This document shows positions 7,887 through 16,432 of a stretch of DNA of 64,000 nt, in pieces (the stretch's first letter is position 1; the number at the start of each line of letters is the position of its first letter). The DNA lies in the NCBI GenBank assembly GCA_009379845.1, contig WHSZ01000004.1, positions 88,946 through 152,945 of the forward strand. Reading direction: 5' to 3'. This stretch comes from Pseudonocardiaceae bacterium. GTDB taxonomy: Bacteria; Actinomycetota; Actinomycetes; Mycobacteriales; Pseudonocardiaceae. The translations under genes were made by a program, and so were the position numbers. The notes below the pieces were generated by a model, which saw only the letters and a program-made list of their open reading frames with translations, searched no databases and had not been told where the DNA came from.

Positions 7887-10178
7887 TTGACCAACGCACA
7901 TCAGACACCGCGGACACCGGATATCGGCGCGACAGTGCTCGGGTATCCCCGGATCGGCCCGAAGCGTGAACTGAAGCGAGCGCTGGAAGGTTACTGGTCG
8001 GGGCGTACCGAGCTGGACGAGCTGCTCGGCGTCGGGGAGCGGCTGCGGGAGCGGTCCTGGCGGGAGCTGGCCGGCGCGGGGCTGGATTCGGTGCCCGGCA
8101 ACACTTTCTCGCTCTACGATCACGTGCTGGACACCGCGGTGCTGCTGGACGCCGTGCCGCCCCGGTTCCGCGAGCTCGCCTTGTCCGATGTGGACACGTA
8201 CTTCGCGATGGCGCGCGGTCGCGATGACGCGCAGCCGCTCGAGATGACCAAGTGGTTCGACACCAACTATCACTACCTGGTTCCGGAACTCGGCCCGGAC
8301 ACCGCGTTGCGACTGGCCGGCGACAAACCGGTCGCGGAGTTCACCGAGGCGCTGCGGCACGGGATAACCACCCGCCCGGTCGTGCTCGGCCCGGTGTCCT
8401 TCCTGCTGCTGGCCAAACCCGCACCGGACGCACCCGCCGGCTTCGCACCGTTGAGCCTGCTGGACGACGTGCTCGCGGCGTACGCGAAGTTGCTCTCCGC
8501 GCTGGCCGCGGCCGGTGCGGACTGGGTGCAGCTGGACGAACCGGCCCTCGTCGCGGACCGTTCGGCCGCCGAGCTGACCGCGCTGCGCCAGGCCTACGAG
8601 CGGCTCGGTGGCCAGCCCGGCAGGCCGAACCTGCTGGTGGCCAGCTATTTTGGTGAGCTGGGTCCCGCGTTGCCGGTGATCGCGGACACCCCTGTCGAGG
8701 CGATCGGCGTGGATCTGGTTTCCGCGCCGGAGACAGCTGAGCAGATCGCCGGGCTGAGTTCGTTGCGGCACAAGACCGTGGTCGCGGGCGTGGTGGACGG
8801 CCGCAACGTGTGGCGAACAAACCTGCGGGACGCACTGTCCACATGCGCCACCCTGCTCGGGTCCGTCGGCAGGGTGGCGGTATCCACGTCGTGCTCGCTG
8901 CTGCACGTGCCCTACGACGCATCGGCCGAGACATCGATCGATCCCGCCGTGCGGCCGCGACTCGCCTTCGCGCGGCAGAAGGTGGACGAGGTGGCGCTGC
9001 TCGGACGCGCGCTTTCGGCGGGTGCTTCCGGCGAGTTCGCCTCGGCGAGCAGGCAGGCGAACGAGGCGTTCTCCGAGGTGCGTCGGGACGAGCGGGTTCG
9101 CCAGCGGATCGACGCGTTGCGTCCAGAGGACGCTCGCAGGCCGGACTACCGTGAGCGGGCCGAGGCCCAGCGCAGCAGGCTGGACCTGCCGCCGCTGGCG
9201 ACCACGACCATCGGCTCGTTCCCGCAGACCGGAGACATCCGGCGGGCAAGGGCGGATCTGCGGGCCGGCCGGATCGACGATGCCGAGTACCGCAACCGGA
9301 TGGGCGCCGAGATCGAGCGGGTGATCCGGCTGCAGGAGGACATTGGGCTGGACGTGCTGGTGCACGGGGAGCCGGAACGCAACGACATGGTGCAGTACTT
9401 CGCGGAACATCTGGACGGGTTCGCCGCCACCGAGCACGGCTGGGTGCAGTCCTATGGTTCGCGCTGCGTTCGTCCGCCGATCCTGCACGGCGACGTCTCC
9501 CGGCCCGCACCGATGACCGTGCCGTGGAGTGAGTTCGCGCAGTCGCTGAGCGAGAAGCCCGTGAAGGGCATGCTGACCGGCCCGGTGACCATCCTGGCGT
9601 GGTCTTTCGTGCGTGACGATCAGCCGCTGGCGGTGACGGCGCGGCAGGTGGCGCTGGCGTTGCGGGACGAGGTCGCCGATCTGGAGCGGGCCGGGATCGG
9701 CGTGATCCAGGTCGACGAGCCTGCGCTGCGCGAGCTGCTGCCGCTGCGGGAACGAGATCGCCGGGAGTATCTCGACTGGGCGGTGGAATCGTTCCGGCTG
9801 GCGACCGCTGGTGTGTCCGCGGCGACGCAGATCCACACGCATCTGTGCTACTCCGAGTTCGGTGACGTGATCGAGGCGATCGACGGGCTGGACGCCGACG
9901 TGACGACGATCGAGGCCGCCCGGTCCCGGATGGAGGTGCTCGCGGATCTGCGCGAGATCGGCTTCCGCCGTGGCGTGGGTCCGGGTGTGTACGACATCCA
10001 TTCCCCACGGGTCCCGGACGAGCGTGGTGTCGAGGAGCTGCTGCGGCTCGCGGCGGACGCGGTGCCGGCCGAGCGGCTGTGGGCGAATCCGGACTGCGGG
10101 TTGAAGACCCGCGGTTACCACGAAGTGGAGCCCGCGCTGCGGAACATGGTGCTGGCCGCCCGCAACGCCCGCGCCTGA
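7887..10178 (+). CDS. metE: Cobalamin-independent methionine synthase
   Basis: The 763-residue protein has the full MetE length and both barrel halves. The N-terminus contains [20 protein letters not shown]. The C-terminal half begins near [10 protein letters not shown] (about residue 435). The zinc ligands are visible in [10 protein letters not shown] (about 648-657) and NPDCGLKTR (Cys near 736). It transfers methyl from 5-methyltetrahydropteroyl-polyglutamate to homocysteine in the cytoplasm. The start is a TTG preceded by the strong site gaggagagag; translation from it gives the family's usual N-terminus. The upstream cobalamin riboswitch explains its regulation: B12 should repress it. Confidence 0.97.
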   Translation: MTNAHQTPRTPDIGATVLGYPRIGPKRELKRALEGYWSGRTELDELLGVGERLRERSWRELAGAGLDSVPGNTFSLYDHVLDTAVLLDAVPPRFRELALSDVDTYFAMARGRDDAQPLEMTKWFDTNYHYLVPELGPDTALRLAGDKPVAEFTEALRHGITTRPVVLGPVSFLLLAKPAPDAPAGFAPLSLLDDVLAAYAKLLSALAAAGADWVQLDEPALVADRSAAELTALRQAYERLGGQPGRPNLLVASYFGELGPALPVIADTPVEAIGVDLVSAPETAEQIAGLSSLRHKTVVAGVVDGRNVWRTNLRDALSTCATLLGSVGRVAVSTSCSLLHVPYDASAETSIDPAVRPRLAFARQKVDEVALLGRALSAGASGEFASASRQANEAFSEVRRDERVRQRIDALRPEDARRPDYRERAEAQRSRLDLPPLATTTIGSFPQTGDIRRARADLRAGRIDDAEYRNRMGAEIERVIRLQEDIGLDVLVHGEPERNDMVQYFAEHLDGFAATEHGWVQSYGSRCVRPPILHGDVSRPAPMTVPWSEFAQSLSEKPVKGMLTGPVTILAWSFVRDDQPLAVTARQVALALRDEVADLERAGIGVIQVDEPALRELLPLRERDRREYLDWAVESFRLATAGVSAATQIHTHLCYSEFGDVIEAIDGLDADVTTIEAARSRMEVLADLREIGFRRGVGPGVYDIHSPRVPDERGVEELLRLAADAVPAERLWANPDCGLKTRGYHEVEPALRNMVLAARNARA

Positions 10179-10278
10179 CCCGGCTCGCCCCGTCCGGGCC
10201 TGACCCGTCCCGCCCTTTCCCGGCCCGCCCGGGTGTGATACAAAGAATCAAAGATGTCTCATCGCTTCGGGAGTGGGC

Positions 10279-11130
10279 ATGGCGGCGACGGATGCGGCGA
10301 ACCAGGACCTGGTGGTTCCTGGCCCTGGTTCGCTGCATTGGCGCTTCGCGGGCGACAACGGCATCTACGTGATGCTGGTGCGGGCCGGTCTGCTGCAGCT
10401 GATGCTGCCCGACCTCGGCCGCGGCGTGCAGGATCACTCGGACTTCTTCAACGAGCCGTGGGAGCGGGTGTTCCGCTCGGTGCCGCAGATCCAGGGCGTC
10501 ACGTTCGACTGGCCGAATGGTCCGGGGACGGCCAAGACGATCCGGGAGTACCACACCAGCATCAAAGGAGCGCACCCGGACGGCAGCCGGTACCACGCGC
10601 TGGACCCGGAAACCTACTACTGGGCGCACGCCACCATCTTCGACGCGGCGCTGCAGTTCACCGACCAGTTCCTCGGTGCGCTCACCGAGCGGGACAAGGA
10701 GATCTTCTACGCGGAATCCCGTGACGTGTTTCGCGCCTACGGGGTTAGTGAACGCGTCATGCCTGCCGATTACGCCGGCTTCCGGGAGTACTTCGACGGG
10801 GTGTGCGCCGAGCGGCTCGAGCTCACGCCCACCGCGAAAGCACTGGTCGATATGGGGGCGGAGCCGCCGGAGCGGTTCCCGCTGGTTCCCGATCCGGTCT
10901 ACAAGGTGTTGCGTAAGCCGAGCGGGAAGGTGCTCTGGTGGCTCGCGGTCGGCACCTTGCCGCCGGTGGTCCGGGACAAGATCGGCGCCAGCTGGACTGA
11001 CCGGGACGAGCGCTGGTACGGCCGGATGCGGCTGGCCGTCCGCCGCCTTTGGCCGATACTGCCGAAGAAGGCCCGCTACAGCCCGCGGGCCCGCGCGGGG
11101 TTCGCCCGCGCCGGTGTTGGCCCCACCTAG
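10279..11130 (+). CDS. DUF2236 / MpaB-type oxygenase-like protein
   Basis: The 283-residue protein matches the DUF2236 family (latex-clearing protein Lcp / MpaB-like), putative haem-binding oxygenases. Visible family features are GSLHWRFAGD near the start, an early hydrophobic helix (LVRAGLLQLMLPDLGRGV), the central ETYYWAHATIFDAAL segment with Tyr, Trp and His in the expected spacing, and VMPADYAGFREYF. The biochemical substrate is unknown for most members. ATG 10279 is preferred over the GTG six bases upstream because a gggag site lies just ahead of it. A TetR regulator starts 25 bases downstream on the same strand and probably shares the transcript. Confidence 0.82.
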   Translation: MAATDAANQDLVVPGPGSLHWRFAGDNGIYVMLVRAGLLQLMLPDLGRGVQDHSDFFNEPWERVFRSVPQIQGVTFDWPNGPGTAKTIREYHTSIKGAHPDGSRYHALDPETYYWAHATIFDAALQFTDQFLGALTERDKEIFYAESRDVFRAYGVSERVMPADYAGFREYFDGVCAERLELTPTAKALVDMGAEPPERFPLVPDPVYKVLRKPSGKVLWWLAVGTLPPVVRDKIGASWTDRDERWYGRMRLAVRRLWPILPKKARYSPRARAGFARAGVGPT

Positions 11131-11155
11131 CCGTGACGTTGTTAGCCTCGATCTC

Positions 11156-11785
11156 GTGACCACGCCCGAAGCCAGCAGCCTGCTCGAACTGGTACTGGCC
11201 AGCGGGCAGCGCACCGATTCGGTGGCCGAGGGCGTGCTGGATGCCGCGCTGGAAGAGTTCCTCGACTACGGGTTGCGGCGGACCAATGTGGACATGGTGG
11301 CCCGTCGCGCCGGGGTTTCCCGCGCCACCCTGTACCGCCGCTTCGACAACAAGGACGCGCTGGTGCAGGCGGTGCTGGTTCGGGAGTGCCGGCGGTTCTT
11401 CACCAGCATCGTCGAGGTAGTCGGGCCACTGCCGACCGTGGAAGACCGCCTCGTCGAGGGGTTCGTGGTCGGCGTTCGCTACGCGCGTGCGGATCGGCTG
11501 CTCACCCGGCTGCTGGCAAGTGATCCGGAAGCCCTGCTTCCTTACCTGACCGTGAACGGCGAGCTGGTCGTCGCGGTGGCCCGCGATTTCCTGGTGTGGC
11601 AGGGAAATCAGCTACCGGGCGGGGTATCATCGGTGGGTGGCCGGACCCCGGAAGGGGTCGCGGAGTTGTTCGTCCGGCTGGCCATCTCCTTCACGCTCAC
11701 ACCGCAGAGCAGTATCCCGCTGGAAAACGATGCTCAGGTGCGCGCGTTCGCCAGGGATTACCTGGCGCCGCTGCTGCGGGAGTGA
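11156..11785 (+). CDS. TetR family transcriptional regulator
   Basis: The 209-residue protein has an N-terminal TetR helix-turn-helix: ALEEFLDYGLRRTNVDMVAR then RAGVSRATLYRRFDNKDALV (about residues 28-70), followed by an all-helical ligand domain with no recognisable substrate signature. The GTG start is the first in-frame start after the preceding stop and gives a normal TetR N-terminus. It follows the DUF2236 gene closely and probably controls it or itself, though no operator was located. Substrate and targets are inference. Confidence 0.88.
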   Translation: MTTPEASSLLELVLASGQRTDSVAEGVLDAALEEFLDYGLRRTNVDMVARRAGVSRATLYRRFDNKDALVQAVLVRECRRFFTSIVEVVGPLPTVEDRLVEGFVVGVRYARADRLLTRLLASDPEALLPYLTVNGELVVAVARDFLVWQGNQLPGGVSSVGGRTPEGVAELFVRLAISFTLTPQSSIPLENDAQVRAFARDYLAPLLRE

Positions 11786-11898
11786 CCGGTGTAGCGAAGG
11801 ATCCACAAACCCAGAGAGTGGCTGCACGCGTCTGGCTAGTCGTGCCCGTCGGCGGGCTGGCGGCCCGCGCCTGCCGGTTTCCTTAGTAATCTAACCGG

Positions 11899-13341
11899 AT
11901 GGGCCAGCACATGACGCCGGAAGAGTTTCGCAAGTACGGCAAGCAGGTCGTCGACTGGGTTGCCGACTACCTCAGCACGATCGAGTGGTATCCGGTTCGC
12001 TCGCAATCCCAGCCGGGCGAGGTCCGTGCTGCGTTGCCGGCGCATCCGCCAGAGCACGGCGAGCCATTCGAGCGGGTACTCGCCGATCTGGAGAACACGA
12101 TCCTGCCGGGCGTCACACACTGGCAGCACCCCAGTTTCTTCGCGTACTTCCCGGCCAACACGAGTGGTCCAGGCATCCTCGGCGATCTACTGTCGGCAGG
12201 GCTCGGTGTTCAGGGCATGGTCTGGGCGACCAGTCCCGCGTGCACCGAACTGGAAACGCTCGTCGTCGACTGGCTCGCCGAACTGCTCGGGCTGCCCGAC
12301 CATTTCCGCACGGACGCACGCGGCGGCGGGGTCATCCAGGATTCGGCGTCCAGCGCGAGCCTGGTCGCCGTGCTTGCCGCGTTGCAGCGTGCCAGTGGAG
12401 GGAAGGTTCGTGCCGATGGCGTCGCCGGCCGCTATCCGGTTTACGTCTCCTCGCAGACCCACTCGGCGCTGGAGAAGGCGGCTCGGATCGCCGGTATCGG
12501 CGCGAACAACGTGCGGGTGGTCGACGTGGAGCCGGGGACGTTGACGATGGATCCGGCGCACCTCGAACGGCTGGTCGCCGAGGACGTCGCCGCGGGTGCG
12601 GTGCCGGCGCTGGTGTGTGCCACGGTCGGAACCACGTCGACCACCGCCGTCGATCCGGTGGCCCGCATCGGCGAGATCTGCCGCGCGCACGGCATCTGGC
12701 TGCACGTGGACGCCGCGTACGCCGGGGTGGCGGCGGTGTGCCCGGAGCTACGTTGGCTCAACGACGGTGTCGCTGAGTATGCCGATTCCTATGCCACGAA
12801 CCCGCACAAATGGCTGCTCACCAACTTCGACTGCGACGTGTTGTGGCTGGCCGATCGCGCGCCGATGATCGACGCGCTGTCGATCCTGCCGGAGTTCCTC
12901 CGGAATTCGGCTTCGGAATCCGGTGATGTGATCGACTACCGGGATTGGCAGGTGCCACTCGGCCGGCGGTTCCGGGCGCTGAAGCTCTGGTCGGTGATCC
13001 GTTGGTATGGGGCGGAAGGGCTGCGCGCGCATATCCGTCGCGGAATCGGGCTCGCCGAAGAGTTCGCCGTCCTGGTGCGTGCCGACTCCCGCTTCGAACT
13101 GCGCGAGCACCACCCATTCGGGCTGGTGTGCTTCCGTCCACTCTGGACTGGCATGTCCGCCGACGATGCGAACGAGGCGACGTTGGCGATGCTGGAGCGG
13201 CTCAACGACTCGGGCGCGCTGTACCTGAGCCACACCAAGGTCGACGGGCAGGTCTTGTTGCGGATGGCGATCGGAGCACCGAGCACCGAGCGCAGTCACG
13301 TGGTCGAAGCCTGGGAGCGAATTCGCGCTCAGCTGCCTTAG
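11899..13341 (+). CDS. PLP-dependent aromatic amino acid decarboxylase (group II)
   Basis: The 480-residue protein is a group II pyridoxal-phosphate decarboxylase. The cofactor lysine lies in NPHKWLLTNFDCDVLW (Lys near residue 304), preceded by the PLP-binding segment HVDAAYAG (about 272-279). The N-terminal EFRKYGKQVVDWVADYL and HPSFFAYFPANTS segments match aromatic-L-amino-acid (Tyr/Trp/DOPA) decarboxylases and plant tyrosine decarboxylase relatives. It would release CO2 and the aromatic amine in the cytoplasm. Exact specificity cannot be read from sequence. It stands alone and is followed by a strong hairpin terminator. The ATG at 11899 is used; an in-frame ATG four codons later is possible. 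Confidence 0.9.
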   Translation: MGQHMTPEEFRKYGKQVVDWVADYLSTIEWYPVRSQSQPGEVRAALPAHPPEHGEPFERVLADLENTILPGVTHWQHPSFFAYFPANTSGPGILGDLLSAGLGVQGMVWATSPACTELETLVVDWLAELLGLPDHFRTDARGGGVIQDSASSASLVAVLAALQRASGGKVRADGVAGRYPVYVSSQTHSALEKAARIAGIGANNVRVVDVEPGTLTMDPAHLERLVAEDVAAGAVPALVCATVGTTSTTAVDPVARIGEICRAHGIWLHVDAAYAGVAAVCPELRWLNDGVAEYADSYATNPHKWLLTNFDCDVLWLADRAPMIDALSILPEFLRNSASESGDVIDYRDWQVPLGRRFRALKLWSVIRWYGAEGLRAHIRRGIGLAEEFAVLVRADSRFELREHHPFGLVCFRPLWTGMSADDANEATLAMLERLNDSGALYLSHTKVDGQVLLRMAIGAPSTERSHVVEAWERIRAQLP

Positions 13342-13374
13342 TCACACCGCCCTTGGGACCCCCGCTTCCGGTCG

Positions 13375-13401
13375 GGTGCTCGGCCGGCGCGGCCGAGCAC
13401 C
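13375..13401. terminator. Strong hairpin between convergent decarboxylase and HNH genes
   Basis: GGTGCTCGGCC and GGCCGAGCACC form a perfect 11-base-pair stem with the loop ggcgc. It lies between two convergent stop codons and probably ends transcription in both directions. Confidence 0.75.
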
Positions 13402-13433
13402 AATTCGTCGCCGTACCTCGGCGCGGTCTGCGG

Positions 13434-14699
13434 TTAGTTGGTGTCCTGGAATGCTAGTTGGGTGTGGATGGCGTTTCGTCTGGGTTTTCGTTCGGGGTCG
13501 AGGATGGCGGGTGGCAGGAATTCGGGGTGCCCGTCGGGTGCCATGCGGATTTCCCAGTGGCTGTTGTGGATTAACGCGTGGTGGGCTCGGCATAACAGGC
13601 ACATGTTCCGCAACGTGGTTGTCCCGCCGTGTTGCCAGAGGATGAGGTGGTGGGCTTCGGCCCAGCGGGCGGGGGTGCTGCACCCCGGGAAGGCGCACCC
13701 ACCGTCGCGGGCTTCGAGGGCGCGGCGGAGTGCGCGGGGTGCGGTGCGGTGTGCCCGCCCCACGTCGAGGGGGAGGGAGTCGCCGGTGAGGGTGACCGGG
13801 ATGATCTCGGCGCAGCACGCGAGCCGGCGGATCTCGGCCACCGGGATCGGCGCGTGCCCGTTCAGGGTGGCAGCACCGGTGCCGGTGCGCAGCGCGTCCC
13901 AGGAGAGGGTCACGGTCATGCGGGCTTGTTCCCCGGCTTCGGTCGGGAGGGTGCCGCTGCGCAGCGCGGCGGCGAGGAGGTCGGCGAACGCGTCGCCCTC
14001 GCGTTCGACCAGGGTGCGGGTGTCTGGCCCGTTCTCGTCGGCCGGGCGGGGTTTGGATAGTGGGCTCAATCCCGCATCCAGCAGCGCCGCCGACTCGGCG
14101 TCCAGATCGAAGCTACCGACCACCCGCCCGTTCGCCCGGGTGGTGCGGCGCAGCAGGTTGCGCGGCGCGCCGGGTTCACCGTCGCGGGGCCGGGCCCCGT
14201 CGGGGTCGAGGTGCGCCAGCAGCCGCTGCCCCGCCTGCGCCACCGCGTGCGGTGGGGCGGTGCGCGCCAGCTCCACCAGCACCCGCTCGGCGTGCTCGCG
14301 GTCGTCCGCGCTGGTGGAGTCGGGGAGGGTGGTGAGGGCTTTGTGGATTTCGGTGATGTGTTCCGGCCCGATCGCCCCCTCGCCCGCCGCGTCCCCGGTG
14401 CGCGTTAGGGGTGCGGGGATGTCCGCGCCGGTGATCGTGCGGGAGGGCACCAATGAGGTGGCGTGGGCGAGGCGTTGGCGGGCCTCACCGCGCCCGAGGT
14501 TGAGGGTGTCCTGCAGCATCGACGACACGGTGCCGTAACCGGCGGTGGCGCCGCGGGCCACACATTCCGCCAACACGCGCAGTTTCTGCAGGTGCAACTG
14601 CCGCGACTGCACTTCGAGTTCTTGCAGGAGACGGGGTAGGTCCGCGTCCGCGAGCCGCGCCACCTCGGCGCACTCCAGGATCGGAACAGAACTGGTCAT
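13434..14699 (-). CDS. DUF222-HNH endonuclease (13E12-repeat family type)
   Basis: The 421-residue protein has an N-terminal DUF222 region (about 1-290) and a C-terminal HNH nuclease domain: CAFPGCSTPARWAEAHHL, then HGGTTTLRNMCLLCRAHH, giving the paired Cys zinc ligands and catalytic His residues. This architecture is that of the mycobacterial REP13E12 family, often present in many copies per genome and linked to repeat DNA and phage attachment sites. Its cellular role is unknown; a nicking or homing-type endonuclease is inferred. ATG 14699 is chosen because AAGGGT lies just upstream and the protein then starts as family members do. The 580 bases upstream hold no gene but are strongly structured (see repeats). 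Confidence 0.88.
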   Translation of the reverse strand: MTSSVPILECAEVARLADADLPRLLQELEVQSRQLHLQKLRVLAECVARGATAGYGTVSSMLQDTLNLGRGEARQRLAHATSLVPSRTITGADIPAPLTRTGDAAGEGAIGPEHITEIHKALTTLPDSTSADDREHAERVLVELARTAPPHAVAQAGQRLLAHLDPDGARPRDGEPGAPRNLLRRTTRANGRVVGSFDLDAESAALLDAGLSPLSKPRPADENGPDTRTLVEREGDAFADLLAAALRSGTLPTEAGEQARMTVTLSWDALRTGTGAATLNGHAPIPVAEIRRLACCAEIIPVTLTGDSLPLDVGRAHRTAPRALRRALEARDGGCAFPGCSTPARWAEAHHLILWQHGGTTTLRNMCLLCRAHHALIHNSHWEIRMAPDGHPEFLPPAILDPERKPRRNAIHTQLAFQDTN

Positions 14700-14764
14700 A
14701 CCCTTGACATTAGCCAGCACCCCCGACAAAAACCGAACACACCAGCGACACCCGTCGATGTTTC

Positions 14765-14791
14765 TAGGGATGAATGGGCCATTCATCCCTA
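14765..14791. repeat. Near-perfect palindrome (13-bp arms, 1-base centre)
   Basis: TAGGGATGAATGG is followed by one G and then its exact reverse complement CCATTCATCCCTA. It lies 66 bases ahead of the HNH gene start. It could be an operator, a recognition site or a dispersed palindromic element; whether it recurs in the genome cannot be seen here. Confidence 0.7.
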
Positions 14792-14843
14792 CGCTCGGGG
14801 GGCCGACTGAAGAAAGTGTTGTGGCGCGGGAAAAGGCGGGCCG

Positions 14844-15026
14844 GGTTCGGTGTGGTGCGGGCAAATGATCGGGCAGGCCCTGCGCCTGCCCGCTCCTGCC
14901 CGAATAGGGGCCGCCGAGGCTCACCGGTCAACGGGTGACGCGCAGCGTCATCGCGACAGCGACGCCGAAAGGCGCGCCCTTGACCGGTGCGAAGCGGCCC
15001 CACACACTCCCGCGCCACCCCGAACC
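14844..15026. repeat. Composite inverted-repeat unit 1 (multi-stem structured element)
   Basis: Outer arms at 14844-14861 and 15009-15026 pair over 18 bases with two mismatches. Inside are a hairpin (CGGGCAGG at 14870 with CCTGCCCG at 14885), the block GCCGAGGCTC (14913-14922), and an inner perfect 10-bp stem (CACCGGTCAA at 14922 with TTGACCGGTG at 14980). The inner stem closes three back-to-back hairpins: TGACGC-GCA-GCGTCA (14936-14950), TCGC-GACA-GCGA (14951-14962) and CGCC-GAAA-GGCG (14963-14974, a GNRA loop). Such continuous pairing suggests a structured RNA or cruciform element. Confidence 0.7.
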
Positions 15027-15059
15027 ACTACCTACGGGCGGCACCGTCGAACTACCGGA

Positions 15060-15247
15060 GTGTGGGGTGCGCGGAAACTTGATGCGGGCAGGCCGCCGTG
15101 CCTGCCCGCGAAACGGCCCGCGATGATGTCGCCGAGGCTCGGGAGTCCACGGGCTGCTCCGCCCCCGGCGGGGTCGTCGCGCAGCGACGCCGACAGGCGC
15201 CCTGGACACCCGAGAAGCGACACCATTAACCTCCGCGCACCCCACAC
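15060..15247. repeat. Composite inverted-repeat unit 2 (same layout as unit 1)
   Basis: Outer arms at 15060-15075 and 15232-15247 are a perfect 16-bp inverted repeat. Inside, in the same order as unit 1, are a hairpin (GCGGGCAGG at 15084 with CCTGCCCGC at 15101), the identical block GCCGAGGCTC (15131-15140) and an inner 12-bp stem with one mismatch (15138-15149 with 15203-15214). The inner stem encloses CCGCC-CCC-GGCGG, CGTCGC-GCA-GCGACG and, overlapping the last, CGCC-GACA-GGCG. Most stems differ in sequence from unit 1 but keep pairing. Confidence 0.7.
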
Positions 15248-15280
15248 CCCCACGCAGGGCCGCAGCCCCGCACCCCGGTT

Positions 15281-15880
15281 TCAACTGAGCCGCTGATACG
15301 GGTTGTGCGTCACGCCGGGGCGGCGCGGCCGCATGATCAGCGCCGCGATGTAGTAGGTACACGGTCGCCGCCCGTGATTCGCGTAGCCGTGCGGCACGTC
15401 TGCCGCGAAATACACCGAATCGCCAGCAGTCAACTCAAAGGTGCGATCATCGACGGTCAGCCGCAGGCTACCGCTGTGCACGACAACGTATTCGTGCGAT
15501 CCCGCTGCGTACGCCGGGAACGTTCCGGCGTCGCAACCTGGCGGTAGCGTGGTCCGCACCCATTCGAAGTTCACGCCAGGTACGACAGGAGACAGCACGG
15601 TGCGGGTCCAACCATCGGGCTCATGCATAGTGTCCTGCTCGGCGGCGCGCCGCACGATGACGCGTTCGTTATCCGGATCCGCGAGCAACGAGGTGAGACG
15701 CACCTGCAATCCCTCGGCGATGCGAGCCAAGACCACCACGGTCGGCGCCTTACCGCCACGCTCCACAGAGGACAACATGCTGACGCTTACCGAGGAATAC
15801 TCGGCCAGCTCGCTCAACGTCAGGCCGCGCTCCGTACGTGCCGCCTGGATTCGGGCGCCTAATTGCTCGAGGTCAAGCAC
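15281..15880 (-). CDS. XRE family regulator with C-terminal cupin domain
   Basis: The 199-residue protein joins an N-terminal XRE helix-turn-helix (about 7-62, RIQAARTERGLTLSELAEYS then SVSMLSSVERGGKAPTVVVL) to a C-terminal cupin barrel (about 105-190, with HEYVVVHSGSLRLTV and AGDSVYFAADVPHGYAN). This two-domain class (PuuR/SutR-like) usually senses a small metabolite through the cupin and controls a neighbouring transport or catabolic gene. Here it diverges from the acetyltransferase-MFS pair across 48 bases, so that pair is the likely target (inference). The start is a GTG with only a weak ribosome site. Confidence 0.88.
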   Translation of the reverse strand: MLDLEQLGARIQAARTERGLTLSELAEYSSVSVSMLSSVERGGKAPTVVVLARIAEGLQVRLTSLLADPDNERVIVRRAAEQDTMHEPDGWTRTVLSPVVPGVNFEWVRTTLPPGCDAGTFPAYAAGSHEYVVVHSGSLRLTVDDRTFELTAGDSVYFAADVPHGYANHGRRPCTYYIAALIMRPRRPGVTHNPYQRLS

Positions 15881-15928
15881 TTCGCTATGATAACAGCCGG
15901 GTTCACTATAGAGAAAGATTGATCGCCG

Positions 15929-16432
15929 GTGCCTGCTGACGTTCGTCCCGCGGAATCATTAGATCTCGCTGCGGTGGAACGGATTTACCTGCACTACGTG
16001 CACACCGGTGTGGCCACGTTCGAGCTGTCGGCGCCTGATGAGCGGGAGTGGCGGCGGCGTTTCGACACCATCGCCGAGGTCGGTTTGCCGTTCCTGGTGG
16101 CGGAATCCGCTGGCGAGTTCTTGGGCTACGCGTACGCGACACAATGGCGAGCACGTCCGGCGTACCGGTACACCGTGGAGGAATCGGTGTATGTCGCACC
16201 GGGTGCGGCCGGCGCGGGCGTCGGCAGGGCGTTGCTTGACGAGTTGCTACACCGATGCGCGAAAGCTGGCGTGCGGGAGGTGATCGCTGTCGTGGTGGAC
16301 AGTGACGCACAGGCCTCGCTCGCGCTGCACCGGCGGTGCAGATTCGCCGAGGCGGGGCGGTTGCGCGACGTCGGCTACAAACACGGCCGCTGGCTGGATA
16401 CCTTGCTGCTGCAACGGAGTCTGGAACCATGA
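15929..16432 (+). CDS. GNAT acetyltransferase, phosphinothricin-acetyltransferase (Pat/Bar)-like
   Basis: The 167-residue protein is a GCN5-type N-acetyltransferase. The acetyl-CoA loop is VAPGAAGAGVGRALLDELL (about 91-109), preceded by YRYTVEESVYV and followed by GYKHGRWLDTLLLQRSL near the C-terminus. The last two segments resemble Pat/Bar enzymes, which acetylate the free amino group of phosphinothricin, methionine sulfone or related amino acids. The natural substrate is not known. The stop overlaps the start of the MFS gene by four bases (ATGA), so the two are probably translationally coupled: a modify-and-export pair under the divergent XRE-cupin regulator. Confidence 0.88.
   Translation: MPADVRPAESLDLAAVERIYLHYVHTGVATFELSAPDEREWRRRFDTIAEVGLPFLVAESAGEFLGYAYATQWRARPAYRYTVEESVYVAPGAAGAGVGRALLDELLHRCAKAGVREVIAVVVDSDAQASLALHRRCRFAEAGRLRDVGYKHGRWLDTLLLQRSLEP

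Larger units (their letters stand above)
14700..15280. other. 581-bp gene-free, highly structured stretch
   Basis: No credible gene lies here on either strand; all readings lack domain resemblance. The stretch instead contains a 13+1+13 palindrome, then two consecutive composite inverted-repeat units of about 185 bp that share layout but differ in stem sequence, all listed separately. It is flanked by the 5' end of the DUF222-HNH gene and the 3' end of the XRE-cupin gene. Confidence 0.7.

Noticed and set aside
7662..11214. Long antisense open frames over metE and the DUF2236 gene
   Set aside because: Same compositional artefact; metE on the plus strand has riboswitch, ribosome site and full motifs.
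14764..14924. Small protein reading MNGPFIPRN through the palindrome
   Set aside because: It is a translation of the palindromic sequence without ribosome site or domain support.
13434..15247. IscB/HEARO (omega-RNA) system from HNH plus structured DNA
   Set aside because: The protein is DUF222-HNH with no RuvC-like segments or bridge helix. Only the general idea of an HNH gene next to structured RNA is similar.
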